64,000 nt of DNA from Globodera rostochiensis (Eukaryota > Nematoda > Chromadorea > Rhabditida > Heteroderidae): NCBI GenBank assembly GCA_018350325.1, contig JAEVLN010000008.1, positions 1,178,001 through 1,242,000 on the forward strand. The letters run 5' to 3'. Numbering within the stretch: position 1 is the first letter of the stretch; every line of letters begins with the position of its first letter. Under the pieces are notes generated by a model, which ran no database searches, was not told where the DNA came from, and saw nothing but the letters and a program-made list of their open reading frames with translations. This document shows, piece by piece, positions 21,743 through 33,931 of the stretch. The translations under genes and the position numbers were made by a program.

Positions 21743-23620
21743 ATCCCAAATTTGATCCAAAACGCCTTTTTCCACTGAATTTAATATGCTGAACCTGAAA
21801 TTGAACTCTCTCCGTTTTTTTATGCAAACACCGAAAAAAAGGGTATCAAAATATGGATAAGAATTGAAAAATATATGCGACTAAATAGTGTGCTTAATTG
21901 AGAGATAGTGAGTAGAGATATTAGAAAAAAACAGAGATACGCAAAATTCTGCTGTTTTGAGTAGTTTGCAAATTGCAACCCATAGAATTATTGTTTTGGA
22001 GTTCTCTTAAGAGGGGGGGGGGGGACGGCCCATCTAATACGAATGTTTCGGGATTTGATCGAAGATTTGTTAAATATAAATTGACATTTATTGATTGGGT
22101 AAATTAAAGAAAACGGGTAATCGTTACGAATTTCTGCTAAATAGTTGTGCCCCTGGTCCGATTTTAGGCCAATTTGTGTTGTACCTGGTCTTATTTGCGT
22201 CCACTTTTTGTTGAACCAGACTCAAGATTAGTTCAAAAGCGCACTCCCCGACCCCCGATCAATTCAATTTTTGTGTTGGGGGATGGGAGGAGTTGTAGCT
22301 GGCGAGTGAGATGGGAGGGTAGGATGTACTGGCGTGATTAGGTGTTGTACCTGGCCTGATTCGGGGGTTGTACCTGGCGTGATTGGGGTGGGTTATGTCG
22401 TTGCGACGCAATTTATCAGGGGTTATTTCGTTGCGACGCAATTTGTCATGGGTTATTTCGTTGCGACGCAATTTATCAGGGGTTATTTCGTTGCGACGCA
22501 ATTTGTCATGGGTTATTTCGTTGCGACGCAATTTGTCATGGGTTATTTCGTTGCGACGCAATTTGTCATGGGTTATTTCGTTGCGACGCAATTTATCAGG
22601 GGTTATTTCGTTGCGACGCAATTTGTCATGGGTTATTTCGTTGCGACGCAATTTGTCAGGGGTTATTTCGTTGCGACGCAATTTATCAGGGGTTATTTCG
22701 TTGCGACGCAATTTGTCATGGGTTATGTCGTTGCGACGCAATTGTCAGGGGTTACGTCGTTGCGACGCAATTTGTCAGGGGTTACGTCGTTGCGACGCAA
22801 TTTATCAGGGGTTATTTCGTTACGACGCAATTTGTCATGGGTTATTTCGTTGCGACGCAATTTATCAGGGGTTATTTCGTTACGACGCAATTTGTCATGG
22901 GTTATTTCGTTGCGACGCAATTTATCAGGGGTTATTTCGTTACGACGCAATTTGTCATGGGTTATTTCGTTGCAACGCAATTTGTCATGGGTTATTTCGT
23001 TGCGACGCAATTTGTCATGGGTTATTTCGTTGCGACGCAATTTATCAGGGGTTATTTCGTTACGACGCAATTTGTCATGGGTTATTTCGTTGCAACGCAA
23101 TTTATCAGGGGTTATTTCGTTACGACGCAATTTGTCATGGGTTATTTCGTTGCGACGCAATTTATCAGGGGTTATTTCGTTACGACGCAATTTGTCATGG
23201 GTTATTTCGTTGCGACGCAATTTATCAGGGGTTATTTCGTTACGACGCAATTTGTCATGGGTTATTTCGTTGCAACGCAATTTGTCATGGGGTATTTCGT
23301 TGCGACGCAATTTGTCATGGGTTATTTCGTTGCGACGCAATTTGTCATGGGTTATTTCGTTGCGACGCAATTTGTCAGGGGTTATTTCGTTGCGACGCAA
23401 TTTGTCAGGGGTTATGTCGTTGCGACGCAACAATCAACAGTTCAAAACTGCCATCCCCGTACCCCAAACCGTTGTACCTGATCAATCAACTAAAACTGCA
23501 CACCCCTCACCCCGAACCGTTGTACCTGGTCAATAAACTGTTCAAAACTGCCATCCCCGTACCCCAAACCGTTGTACCTGATCAATCAACAGTTTAAAAC
23601 TGCACGCCCCTAACCCGGAA
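21743..23620 (+). repeat. Direct long repeat, copy 2, with 30-bp satellite 22393-23430
   Basis: This is the duplicate of 18827-20715. Its satellite shares the order of the first eight subtype units with the 19465-20570 array, then diverges, has a one-base deletion near 22741 and contains TTACGACGCAA variants. Confidence 0.85.
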
Positions 23621-23692
23621 CTAGGTAGCGAAGCTCTACAAGCGCGTTAGCGCTTTAGCAGCACAAAAAAGCGTTGTACAGCACTCCACTAG
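23621..23692 (+). mobile_element. Putative Helitron 3' end, copy 3
   Basis: GGTAGCGAAGCTC, hairpin AAGCGC-GTTA-GCGCTT, then GTTGTACAGCACTCCACTAG ends at 23692, followed by T and then by sequence unlike that after the other two copies. This copy defines the boundary. Confidence 0.55.
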
Positions 23693-26386
23693 TTTATGTT
23701 TGTTTGTTTCGCTGCACCACAAAGTGTCAAAGACACGAAATAGAAATAACTCAATTTGTAAGCTGTAAAAGTTATCCCCCCCCCCCATTTTCCCCATAAA
23801 AATGCGTCCAATCGATACAATCTTTCCACGCAATTGCTAATTTTTGTTGAATTGATTCGTTCACCAGAAAGCTTTGACAAAAAATGCTTTCTGACATGAA
23901 ATCGTCGTTCATGTGCTGCGCAAATGAATTTTATTTTTTGAAGATTTATCATTAAGGATTGTAAAAAAAGGAAAATATTAAAATTTCTTTTAAAATATTC
24001 CATTATCTTTTTAATTTTGCACGTTTTTGTTGATGCACATCATATGGATAAGACATAAATGCTTCGATGTTTATGCATCTACCGTCGCCCGCCACTTGTC
24101 GCTTCTCAACACTAAATTAGGGGGGGGGCAGTGTCTTCCATGGCAATCTTCGCTTCTCTTTCCAACTTTCATCATAAAATTCCGAATAATAAAAATTCGT
24201 ATTAATATTTATTTGACCAGTTTCGTTATCTTCGCGCAATTTCACACCATTAACATCCGATAACCCCCCTTTGATGCAAATTATGAGCTCGGACTGATGT
24301 GTCTTTTTCAGTGGGGACTCTGTCCACTAAAAATCGGATGCAATTGATTGGGAAGAAGATAATAAACAAGTGAAGGGCGAGGGGGGGGGGGTCGAGAACG
24401 AACCATGCTGTTCTGCAGAAGCATGGGACTCAACTCACCCCTTTCGCTTTTGCTCCTTTGATCGTGCCGTCCTTCAACAACATCGACAAAACAAGCCATT
24501 TCCTATTGATTGTTTGCCTGAGGTGATTATTAAATATTGTCGCCGTCGGGGGAATTGTTGCTCCTCTGCCAACTCCGCGTCATAGCAAGCCGAATGACCG
24601 ACACAGCAAAAAGAAGCTTTAATTGCCTTTCGATGTTTTATTTTGTTTTGTTTGTTTATCAGTCTCAACCAATCAATCATCGCAGCCTAATTACCAATCC
24701 CTCCGTCATTAGGCCAATCTTTGCGCCAAAATTGACAAATTTGTGTCAGCCCCTCAATTTGTTCGTCCATTTGGCCTCATCATGGCACACTTAAGGCCAT
24801 TCCTCTGCCGTTTGCCTCACCCCCTCCCCCACTTCCGCTGCTGACTGGCCATCTAATCTCTTTGCTCAAAACGAACAATTGGCCGTTGATTGTCCCAGGG
24901 TAGTCGGGGAGGGAGGGGGGGGGGTCGCCTGGGGGTGTTTTCGGGGAGCAAAGTTAACGCAATTTGCCTCGGCAGGGTGAAAACGGCCGCGGGGGGGGGG
25001 GGGACGGGGGGCCGGGGGTGGGAGGGGGGGGGGAATCCAATTTGCCTTTCTCTGCGAGCGCATAATCTCCCCCCCCCCCGCCCACTCCAACATTCTCCGC
25101 CCTTTTGGCTTCTTCATCAAAAGCTAAATTTGCCTCGTCTCACTTCTCACCCCCCGAAACAGATTGGCCACATCACAACAATTTCTGAAAAGGATTCATA
25201 GATAGGTCAATGGCATCCTTTTGATCCTTGTATTTCTATCCCAACCGATGTCTCCCCTCCCCCCCCCCCCCAAAAACTTTATGCTTTCGTAACCGCAGCT
25301 AATATCACTAAAAATTGACGTTGACACCTGCTTCTGCTGCTGCGGTGCGGTTTTTCGTCGAGAAAAGGCGAAAAGGTAGGCCAAAATTGCTGAAAGAATT
25401 GTGGTCACTCGCCTCCCTCCGATGCCCCCCCCGCCATTTCATCTTTCATTCAACAAAAACGGCGACAAATGTTTTTATGCCCACCCCCAAAAGTTTTCAC
25501 AATAACTAATCTTTTACGGGGGGTTAGTGTTAAAATTTGATTGGATGCGGTCCAATCGGAATAAAATCGAAATATTTCTAAACTCCTCAAATTCTGTTAA
25601 ATGCCCCTCTCTGGGGGGGGGGGGGGGGCGAAGGGTGGAGGGACTGGCCAAAAAGCTCCGTTCCCACACTTCTCACAGCACATAATACTTTCATCCGTCA
25701 AACAATGCCAAAGTTAAATTCTATTGGATTTTTTATGCATTAATCGAAGAGTTAAAATTAATTCTTAAGTTGGCTTTATTTCGATAAATTATCGTTATTG
25801 TAAATAAAGTTTGATAATAATTTTTGAAAAAATTGCATCTGAGCGGCTAGATCAGAATTTGCCCAAAATGAATTATAGGGTTTCTTAAGTGTTGAAACCG
25901 ATAAAGCAATCAAAAATGTTATTGGGACGAACATTTATATTTTCTGACTATTTTTAGAATAAAAATATTTTCCCACAAATTTTTACCAAAAGGGGCCCCC
26001 CTATGGTTTTTCAAAATTTGACCGGTTCAAAAACTGTTTTAAACCATCCCAATAAAATGCTCGCTGTTGGCGGCCTTTCATTATATATCCGGCTTTTGTT
26101 ACTCAAAAGTCGTTTCACTATTTTTTTCACTCATTTGTCAATTTTTTTATATTTCTCCTCAAATATCTCAAAATTTATTTCTCTGCTCGAAACAATTTCT
26201 GTGCATTTTTCAAAGTTTATTCTAACGATCTTTCGCTAATTTGTAAGCAGCCTCAAATTCAAATCTTTTAGCAGCACTTTGCCAATTATGTCCATCCCGA
26301 CAATCGCTTTCCAACACTTTTCCCTTATTTTTTTCTCTTCAAAATGCCATAAATCGTTGACATTGACGCCATCCTCCAGTTCACCG
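23693..26386. other. Intergenic region with poly-G/C tracts, no supported gene
   Basis: G or C runs of 8-18 occur at about 23776, 24120, 24380, 24910, 24992, 25028, 25070, 25258 and 25613. Short frames are not linked by convincing splice sites and show no domain. The last few hundred bases probably hold the promoter of the receptor gene at 26387. Confidence 0.5.
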
Positions 26387-29300
26387 ATGCCATTGCCGGT
26401 GCTGCTCCTTTTACTGCTTAACTTTGCTCGTCTTCCCCTCCCCGTTGCCCTCTCCTCCACTCCCTCTCCTCTCCCCAGCCAATTTCAACAACAAATTCGC
26501 ATCTGTCCTCTCAAGTGCCAATGCTCCCAAGGTGGTCTTATTTATCAGTTAATCTGACTGATCACTCACTCACTGATCAGATGGCTCTTCCCTCGCCTGC
26601 AGTAATTTGAGCCGCGCAGAGGTGCGCCATCTCTTTGCCTCAGGCACCGTTTTTATCGTCTCCAATATTTCTCAATTATTATTTTCGTTTGCCGGCGGCA
26701 CTCCCTCCAGTCAGCAGTTCGCTTCGGGGCTTCTCAATTTGAGCATTGTCCAGAGCCAATTGGACTTGGACATTTTACCCCCAATGGAACGGCTATTGTG
26801 GCTGAATTTGCGTGGAAATCAACTCGACAAATTGGAGACAATGGCAAAAGGGTGCGAACGCTCATTTCATTTTTGAAAAATTTGCAAAAATATTGAAAAA
26901 TGCAGCATGAAGTTAACGTCGTTAGACGGTTCATGCAATTTCATGCAAATTTTTATGGCTTTCTGCAGACCTGGCTTTTTGTGAGTCAGAATCCAAGCCC
27001 AGCGGGGGATTTGATCGGGTTTTGGGCCGGAAAGTCAATCCAGCAATTTTCAGAAGGTCGAGGGCCTAAGCCATTAAAGCATTTTGAAATTATTCCCATT
27101 GAAACTTTTTAGCATCTCTTCGCCCGACCGTCGAAATCCTTCCCATTTAATGCCCGCCTTTCCCGCGCTGCTTTTTCTCGATCTCAGTCAAAATTTGATT
27201 ACGGTAAATTAAAATTGAAATTGTCATTAATTTGTTAGTATTAATTTGTTTTTTTTCCTCAGAGTATTTCACGGAACGCCTTCGGGGCCTTCCCAAACGC
27301 TGAAGAAATTCGGCTGAGTTCAAATCGCATCGTCGGCGTGGAATGGGAAGCCTTTCGACTGTTTCGCCTAAGGCGCCTTTTCTTGGACAACAATTACCTT
27401 TTGGCACTTTTCATTTTCACTTGCGCTTAAACAAACATTCGGCGCTTTTCAGACAATCAGCGAACATATTCTCCGCTACAGCCCGGCTATTGAGGAGTTC
27501 GACCTCAGCCATAACAAATTGTCCGCGGCTCAGGTCCTTTCTTCCTCCCCATTCCCTTCCATTCACTACTGATCAGTCAGTGATCAGCTTTCTTGGGCAT
27601 GTATTATTTTTATTCTCTAATCACCGGATTGGATTCAAAATTGAAATAAAATCGAAAAATTTTTTGTTTCGAGTAATCAACCAGTTTTGCCCAGCTCTGA
27701 TTCCATCCCAAAGTTTACTGATCACCTCCCCATCATTTCAGAGTTCGTCCTTCTTCGCTGCCCAGCGCCTTCGTTTTCTGAATTTGTCTCATAATAGACT
27801 CCAAAAATTCGACTACGACTCATTTTCTCCTTTTTTCCAGGCAAAAATGATGTTTTAAATTATGAATTTTTTGTACCAGCTTTAGTTGGAGTCTCTGGAT
27901 CTGTCTTGGAACAACTTCTCCGCCATTCCCCCGGACATCCGCCAATTTGTGGCCTTGAGAGTGCTAAACTTTAGCGGAAATGCCATTGAGAAAGTGGCGG
28001 AAGGGGAGTTGTCCCAGCCAATGCTTCAGGCATTTTGACCCATTCCGAGTCCAATTCATCGCTTTCTCCCAAAGACTCTCCAAATTTGCGACTGTCCCCG
28101 CCTTCGGTTGGTCGAACGGAGGGCCTTCGCCGCTCTGCCGAATTTGCAATTCCTCCAAATGGCCAACAACCCGCGGCTCCAATTTGTGTCCCCGGGCGCC
28201 TTCCAGAACAATTCGCTCCTTTTCGAGTCGGTCATGGACAAATCCGTTCAAATCCAATAAATCCCCCGATCAAATCTCAACTTCCAAAGCCCAAATCCCT
28301 CGAAAAGGGTTCTCAAAGGCATCGATCAAATCTCAACCTCCAAAGCCCAAATCCCTCGAAAAGGCTTCTCAAAGGCATCAACCCGGTCCCACTCCGGTTG
28401 CAGGGTGGACTTCTCCAACAACTCTCTCGCCGTCCTCTCCCACCGCCTCTTGCAGCAGCCCGTCCGTCTCCACCTCCGTTCCAACCCTTTCCTCTGCGGT
28501 TGCATTGCTCCGTGGCTGTTTAACGTTTCTTCCAAATTGGTTGATCTTCACGAGGCGATTTGCATTCGACTGTTATCGGACGGGCAGCAACAACAAATTT
28601 CGCTGGCCAAAACGGTTAAAAATGGACAAAATATTCGCCAAAAGTTGGGCGAATGTCCGCGCGAGCCAATTGTGCCTATGGGCAGAGAATTGAGAGCCAA
28701 AGTGGGCGACTTTTTTTCGCTGTACTGTGCGTCGAGGTCGGACGCTTTTGGGAGGGCCGAGGTTCGATGGACTTTGCCCAATGGCACCGATCTGATCGGA
28801 GAGGAGGAGGGAGCCGATGGAACGAAAAACAGCGGCAAAAATGGTGACAGAATGAACGCATCTTCTGGCGATGTAAGCGAAAAGATCACTAATCATCGCC
28901 CGTGGCTTCTTTCAGCTGATCGGGGCTCCGTCGTTTAGCCAATCACCAAAGGCGCCGCCGTTCACTGGTCAACCCGAACTTCAACGGCGCGGAATGAACA
29001 GTCCGGTGTCGATGCTGACTACTTCGGCTGTCGATTCGCCCTTTCTTGGCGGACTCCATCCATCGCTGCTTCAGCTACAGGTCCATGGCCTTCTCAGCAC
29101 GAAACTCTCAAAAAACGTTTTATTCCCTTTGGAGGAGCACTTTCAGCGTCGACGTCCATTGGTGCCGGCGACTTCGGGCGAGGCACAAATGCCGCAGCCG
29201 AAGTCCAGGATCCAAATCAACGGGGAACATATTCGTTTTGAAGTGTTGATCTCCGAGGTGAGTTGAGAGGGGGGGGGGGACATCGATCGTCTTTTTCTGT

Positions 29301-30291
29301 TGAGGATACCGGCAATTACATCTGTCATGTGAACGGCGCTGAAGTTGTGCTTCGGTTGGACGTTGAGAAGCCCGTCATTCAACTTAGTGCCATCGAAGTT
29401 GGCTCACATTACGTGGCGTTGGTCTGGAACGACTCTCTGAAGGTATATCCTCAAACCTTCCAAATTAGCCAATCCCTTCCGCTCTTTTTGATACGAGCCG
29501 TTGAACGAGTCCAGCTGTGCTTGCAAGTGCGCGATGCCGTCTCCCAGCAGTTGGGAAGGGTAATTCAACTGTCGTTGCACAACCCCTGGCACAGTTACAA
29601 CGTCGTCCGTCTCCGTCCCCTCACTGTCTGTGCCGGTACTTTCCGGTTTTGTGTCATTTTTTGCATCTTTAGAATTACACATTTTGTCTGGTGTACCGAC
29701 TCGTCTCCTTTGTGCCCCACTCCGTTGGGAGATTCTCTTCCGTCTTCGAAAGTTGCGTTGACGTGCAAACGGAGGAACAGCTCGGGTTCTGGACATCGCT
29801 CAGCCCGACAACGATTGGCGTTCTGTTGGCTTTTTGTTTCTGTTTGGCTGCCCTTCTCTGCTTCCGTGCCATTTATCTTCGCTTCTACATTTGGCACGAG
29901 ACGAAGCTTCGGTAATTTCTGGAAATTCCATTGTTGCGGGGGATCTGCTGGAGCCGTCTTTTTCAGGGCAAGGATGAACCAGAGCATGAGCGGACAGAGC
30001 TTCTTGTCCCACTCCACCTCCCTGCACCATTCCGTTCACCAACAACTGGATGCCCATGCCCATAGTGTTGTCCATGCCAATGCCAACATTTCGTCCCCCT
30101 CAATTTTCTCCTCCAGTTGGGACGAGCGATGTTCGCCGGCCCAATGTCTTCAATCGGCGGACCAAAACAAGAAAAAAGTGAAAAAAAGGCGGAAGGAGAA
30201 GACACTTTTGCTGGGCGCGAAAAAGGGAGACAACGCCCGAGGGGACGAGGACGAAAGCCGTGGAATGGCAGAAAGCATCGTTCTTTGCTGA
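26387..30291 (+). CDS. LRR-Ig-FN3 single-pass transmembrane receptor
   Basis: Thirteen exons: 26387-26531, 26581-26851, 27113-27203, 27263-27403, 27453-27533, 27742-27840, 27886-28029, 28075-28230, 28375-28872, 28916-29257, 29305-29625, 29673-29911, 29967-30291. Lengths sum to 951 codons in one frame. The start gives a hydrophobic signal peptide (MPLPVLLLLLLNF); upstream in-frame Mets at 26279 and 26288 would bury it. Order: LRRNT (CPLKCQCSQ... LAC), about eight LRRs (FLDLSQNLI, LFLDNNYL, FDLSHNKL, FLNLSHNRL, LDLSWNNF, LQMANNPRL, VDFSNNSL), LRRCT (NPFLCGCIAPWL), an Ig domain with Cys in FFSLYCASR and DTGNYICHV separated by an unusually long Ser/Pro-rich insert, an FN3-like segment (SYNVVRLRPLT, NYTFCLVYR), a TM helix (IGVLLAFCFCLAALLCF) and a His/Ser- then Lys-rich tail. 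The family is cell-surface adhesion or signalling (LRFN/IGLR-like). Introns at 27404, 27841 and 28030 start with GC. The 28231-28374 intron and the read-through at 29443 are the least certain. Confidence 0.8.
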
Positions 30292-30499
30292 ACGAGGGAC
30301 GGAAAGACCTCCCCCGGGGGCAGAATTGCGCCAGATTCTTCTCCGGAGCCCCTCCGGCTATGCGAAATTATTTTGTTTTCGAATGAAATTGCTTTTTATT
30401 CATCAAGCCGTCGGCTGCGGAACGGAGCCATCAGTCAGTGTAATTCGGTCGTTGTTATGAAAATTAAATTTGTTTTGTTAATGTTCTGTCAACTGGGAA

Positions 30500-30770
30500 A
30501 TTTTTGTGAAAATTATCTAATTAGCCTTTTTTGAAAATCTCTATTCAACAAATTGTTATCAATTTTTTTGTTAAAATTTTTTTTTGAAAAATTGACTTTA
30601 ACTTTCAAAAACATAAGAATATTATGGAATGAAAAATAGCGCTGATTTTTCTGCATTTTATTAAATGTTAATAGAAAGTCGGAAAAAATCATTTTACAAA
30701 GTCGGGCTAAACGTCCCTCAACTGCCCCTTCCACCGCCACTACACCACCATTAAAGCGATTTTTGCTATT
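30500..30770 (-). repeat. AT-rich dispersed repeat, inverted fragment F
   Basis: On the minus strand TGGTGGTGTAGTGGCGGTGG is followed by AATGATTTTTTCCGACTTTC, the order seen after the tRNA-like cassette in the other copies. It is strongly diverged. Confidence 0.5.
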
Positions 30771-30887
30771 TAAAAAAATATATATTTAATTAGTAAAAAT
30801 TATGAAAAAAAAAGAATCTTATAGAAAGAACTCTCCTCTTTTCAATGGTATAAAAATCGTGCATCAATTCCTCTCCATTTTTTAAAT

Positions 30888-33375
30888 GGATAGCCGAAAC
30901 TTGCGGCCCGAATTCTGCGACCCGAAATATGCGGCCCTAATTAAAGCAAAAAAAATCAATGACAAAATCAACTTTTCACACAATTTTTGGCGGCATCGAG
31001 AAAAATAAAAGAAAATAATAGTTTGATAAATTATTTTTTAACTGGGACGATCATGACTCTGTCCTTTCTAATCATGCAAGGACAAACAATGAGATGAAGG
31101 ATATCATAAAGCGCGTAGAAACCATTTTCCACCCCCAAACCCTTACTTTCAAGGTTTCACTTGATAATCAGTGTTTTTCTTGAACTATATCTTAATTAGG
31201 TTAATTATTGTTCTGAAAGATGGGGAACGCTTCATGCAGGATAGAATTTGTGTTTACGAATTAGGCCCGACACGGGGCGTTTCGACTAGGCCACGAGCCA
31301 AAAAAAACATAAACAATGATTTAGCATTGAAAAATCTGGTCGAGACTTTTGATCGGAATGTAAATCCAAACGACGATCAGATTAATCACGCGTTTGCGGG
31401 CGGTACAATACCGACTCGCTGGAACAATTTTGATCAGTGGGACGACTAATCCAGATAGTATGAGCTATTAACTTTTACTTGCATTTTTATGACAAAATGG
31501 TGTAATAAATTACCAAGATTAAAAGTTATTTTGTCATTTTTTGTTTTTTTTGTTGTTTTAATTAGGGCAGCAAAATTCGGGCCGCAAAATTCGGGCCGCA
31601 AGTTTCGGGGCCGCAAAATTCGGGCCGCAAGTTTCGGGGCCGCAAAATTCAGGCCGCAAAATTCGGGCCGCAAAATTCGGGCCGCAAGTTTCGGGCCGCA
31701 AGTTTCGGGGCCGCAAAATTTGGGCCGCAAAATTCGGGCCGCAAAATTCGGGCCGCAAAATTCGGGCCGCAAAATTCGGGCCGCAAGTTTCGGGCCGCAA
31801 GTTTCGGGCCGCAAAATTCGGGCCGCAAAATTCGGGCCGCAAAATTCGGGCCGCAAAATTCGGGGCCGCAAGTTTCGGGCCGCAAGTTTCGGGGCCGCAA
31901 GTTTCGGGGCCGCAAAATTCGGGCCGCAAGTCGGGGCCGCAAAATTCGGGCCGCAAAATTCGGGCCGCAAAATTCGGGGCCGCAAGTTTCGGGGCCGCAA
32001 AATTCGGGCCGCAAGTCGTGGCCGCAAAATTCGGGCCGCAAGTTTCGGGCCGCAAAATTTGGGCCGCAAAATTCGGGCCGCAAGTTTCGGGCCGCAAAAT
32101 TTGGGCCGCAAGTTTCGGGCCGCAAAATTTGGGCCGCAAGTTTCGGGCCGCAAAATTTGGGCCGCAAGTTTCGGGGCCGCAAAATTCGGGCCGCAAGTTT
32201 CGGGCCGCAAAATTTGGGCCGCAAGTTTCGGGGCCGCAAGTTTCGGGGCCGCAAAATTCGGGCCGCAAGTTTCGGGGCCGCAAAATTCGGGCCGCAAGTT
32301 TCGGGGCCGCAAGTTTCGGGGCCGCAAAATTCGGGCCGCAAGTCGGGGCCGCAAAATTCGGGCCGCAAGTCGTGGCCGCAAAATTCGGGCCGCAAGTTTC
32401 GGGCCGCAAAATTTGGGCCGCAAAATTCGGGCCGCAAGTTTCGGGCCGCAAAATTTGGGCCGCAAGTTTCGGGCCGCAAAATTTGGGCCGCAAAATTCGG
32501 GCCGCAAGTTTCGGGCCGCAAAATTTGGGCCGCAAGTTTCGGGCCGCAAAATTTGGGCCGCAAGTTTCGGGGCCGCAAAATTCGGGCCGCAAGTTTCGGG
32601 GCCGCAAAATTTGGGCCGCAAGTTTCGGGGCCGCAAAATTTGGGCCGCAAGTTTCGGGGCCGCAAAATTCGGGCCGCAAGTTTCGGGCCGCAAAATTTGG
32701 GCCGCAAGTTTCGGGGCCGCAAGTTTCGGGGCCGCAAAATTCGGGCCGCAAGTTTCGGGGCCGCAAAATTCGGGCCGCAAGTTTCGGGGCCGCAAGTTTC
32801 GGGGCCGCAAAATTCGGGCCGCAAGTCGGGGCCGCAAAATTCGGGCCGCAAGTCGTGGCCGCAAAATTCGGGCCGCAAGTTTCGGGCCGCAAAATTTGGG
32901 CCGCAAAATTCGGGCCGCAAGTTACGGGCCGCAAAATTTGGGCCGCAAGTTTCGGGCCGCAAAATTTGGGCCGCAAAATTCGGGCCGCAAGTTTCGGGCC
33001 GCAAAATTTGGGCCGCAAGTTTCGGGCCGCAAAATTTGGGCCGCAAGTTTCGGGGCCGCAAAATTCGGGCCGCAAGTTTCGGGGCCGCAAAATTTGGGCC
33101 GCAAGTTTCGGGGCCGCAAAATTCGGGCCGCAAAATTCGGGCCGCAAGTTTCGGGCCGCAAAATTTGGGCCGCAAGTTTCGGGCCGCAAAATTTGGGCCG
33201 CAAGTTTCGGGGCCGCAAAATTCGGGCCGCAAGTTTCGGGGCCGCAAAATTTGGGCCGCAAGTTTCGGGGCCGCAAAATTCGGGCCGCAAAATTCGGGCC
33301 GCAAAATTCGGGCCGCAAAATTCGGGCCGCAAGTTTCGGGCCGCAAAATTTGGGCCGCAAGTTTCGCACTACCTT
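30888..33375. mobile_element. Inverted-repeat (Foldback-like) element with minisatellite end
   Basis: The left end (about 30890-30990) is an inverted match of about 85 bp to the junction at about 31500-31610. Both contain GGGCCGCA, TTTAATTAGGG and a TTTTGTCAT phrase in mirrored order. On the right the GGGCCGCAAAATTCG oligomer has expanded to about 1.8 kb (31561-33366); the left has only three units. The core has a 92-codon frame (31171-31449) without a recognised domain. A convincing target-site duplication is not visible. Confidence 0.6.
31561..33366 (+). repeat. 15-17 bp minisatellite, about 115 units
   Basis: Units are GGGCCGCAAAATTCG, GGGCCGCAAAATTTG and GGGCCGCAAGTTTCG(G), with higher-order repetition of roughly 420-480 bp blocks. 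Frames over 400 codons occur on both strands because of the repetition and are not genes. Confidence 0.95.
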
Positions 33376-33931
33376 TTAATAGATTAATCTAAACAAACTA
33401 AAGTTTGTTCCCCCTATTTTTTGAAAAAGATAAAAAATTTAAAAGTCAATTAAAATGTGTTTCTAGTGGTACTCGGGAGCGTAGAATTCGAATCTGACCT
33501 CCATTTCGACCAATTTCGGACCCCGGACCTTCAAACATTTTTCAAAAATTCCAAATTTTGCAAAAAAAAATTTGGTTTTAAAAATCATCCAAAAAGAATG
33601 AATTCAACTATTAATTTCTAATAAATCATTTTATTGGCGTTAAAGCAAAATTTATTATTAACCATTCCTTTAAATTACTGTAATTCATGACATCTTACTA
33701 ATTTGCGATGTCGTATCGTTGAAAATGAATATTTACGATTTTCCCCTCATCGTATGCACGATGATCGTAAATACGTTGCGATGTCGTGAAAACGATGAAT
33801 TAGAAGTTTTTTTACACGATATGACATCTTATCGAAGATACGACGGAAATTGAAATAGGCCCAAGGCGTTCATTTTTCCGAAGACTATCCGGGCAAAGAG
33901 AGGGCAGTAAAAATGTTTAAATTATTTATTT
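33376..33931. other. AT-rich gap with no supported gene
   Basis: It holds one copy of a roughly 60-bp dispersed motif (33481-33543). It also has the phrase GATACGACGGAAATTGAAAT, which recurs at about 35850 and may be the end of a small element. Confidence 0.5.

Noticed and set aside
4618..23430. CRISPR array or telomere repeat
   Set aside because: Units lack unique spacers of constant length, there are no cas genes, the DNA is eukaryotic, and the units do not match TTAGGC telomeric repeats.
22259..23597. Long repetitive frames in the second 30-bp array
   Set aside because: Same cause as the first array; a one-base deletion in the array swaps the frame without loss of openness.
31446..33392. 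Frames of 400-630 codons with RKFRA or FCGPE repeats
   Set aside because: They cross the 15-17 bp minisatellite in all six frames; no single frame is favoured.
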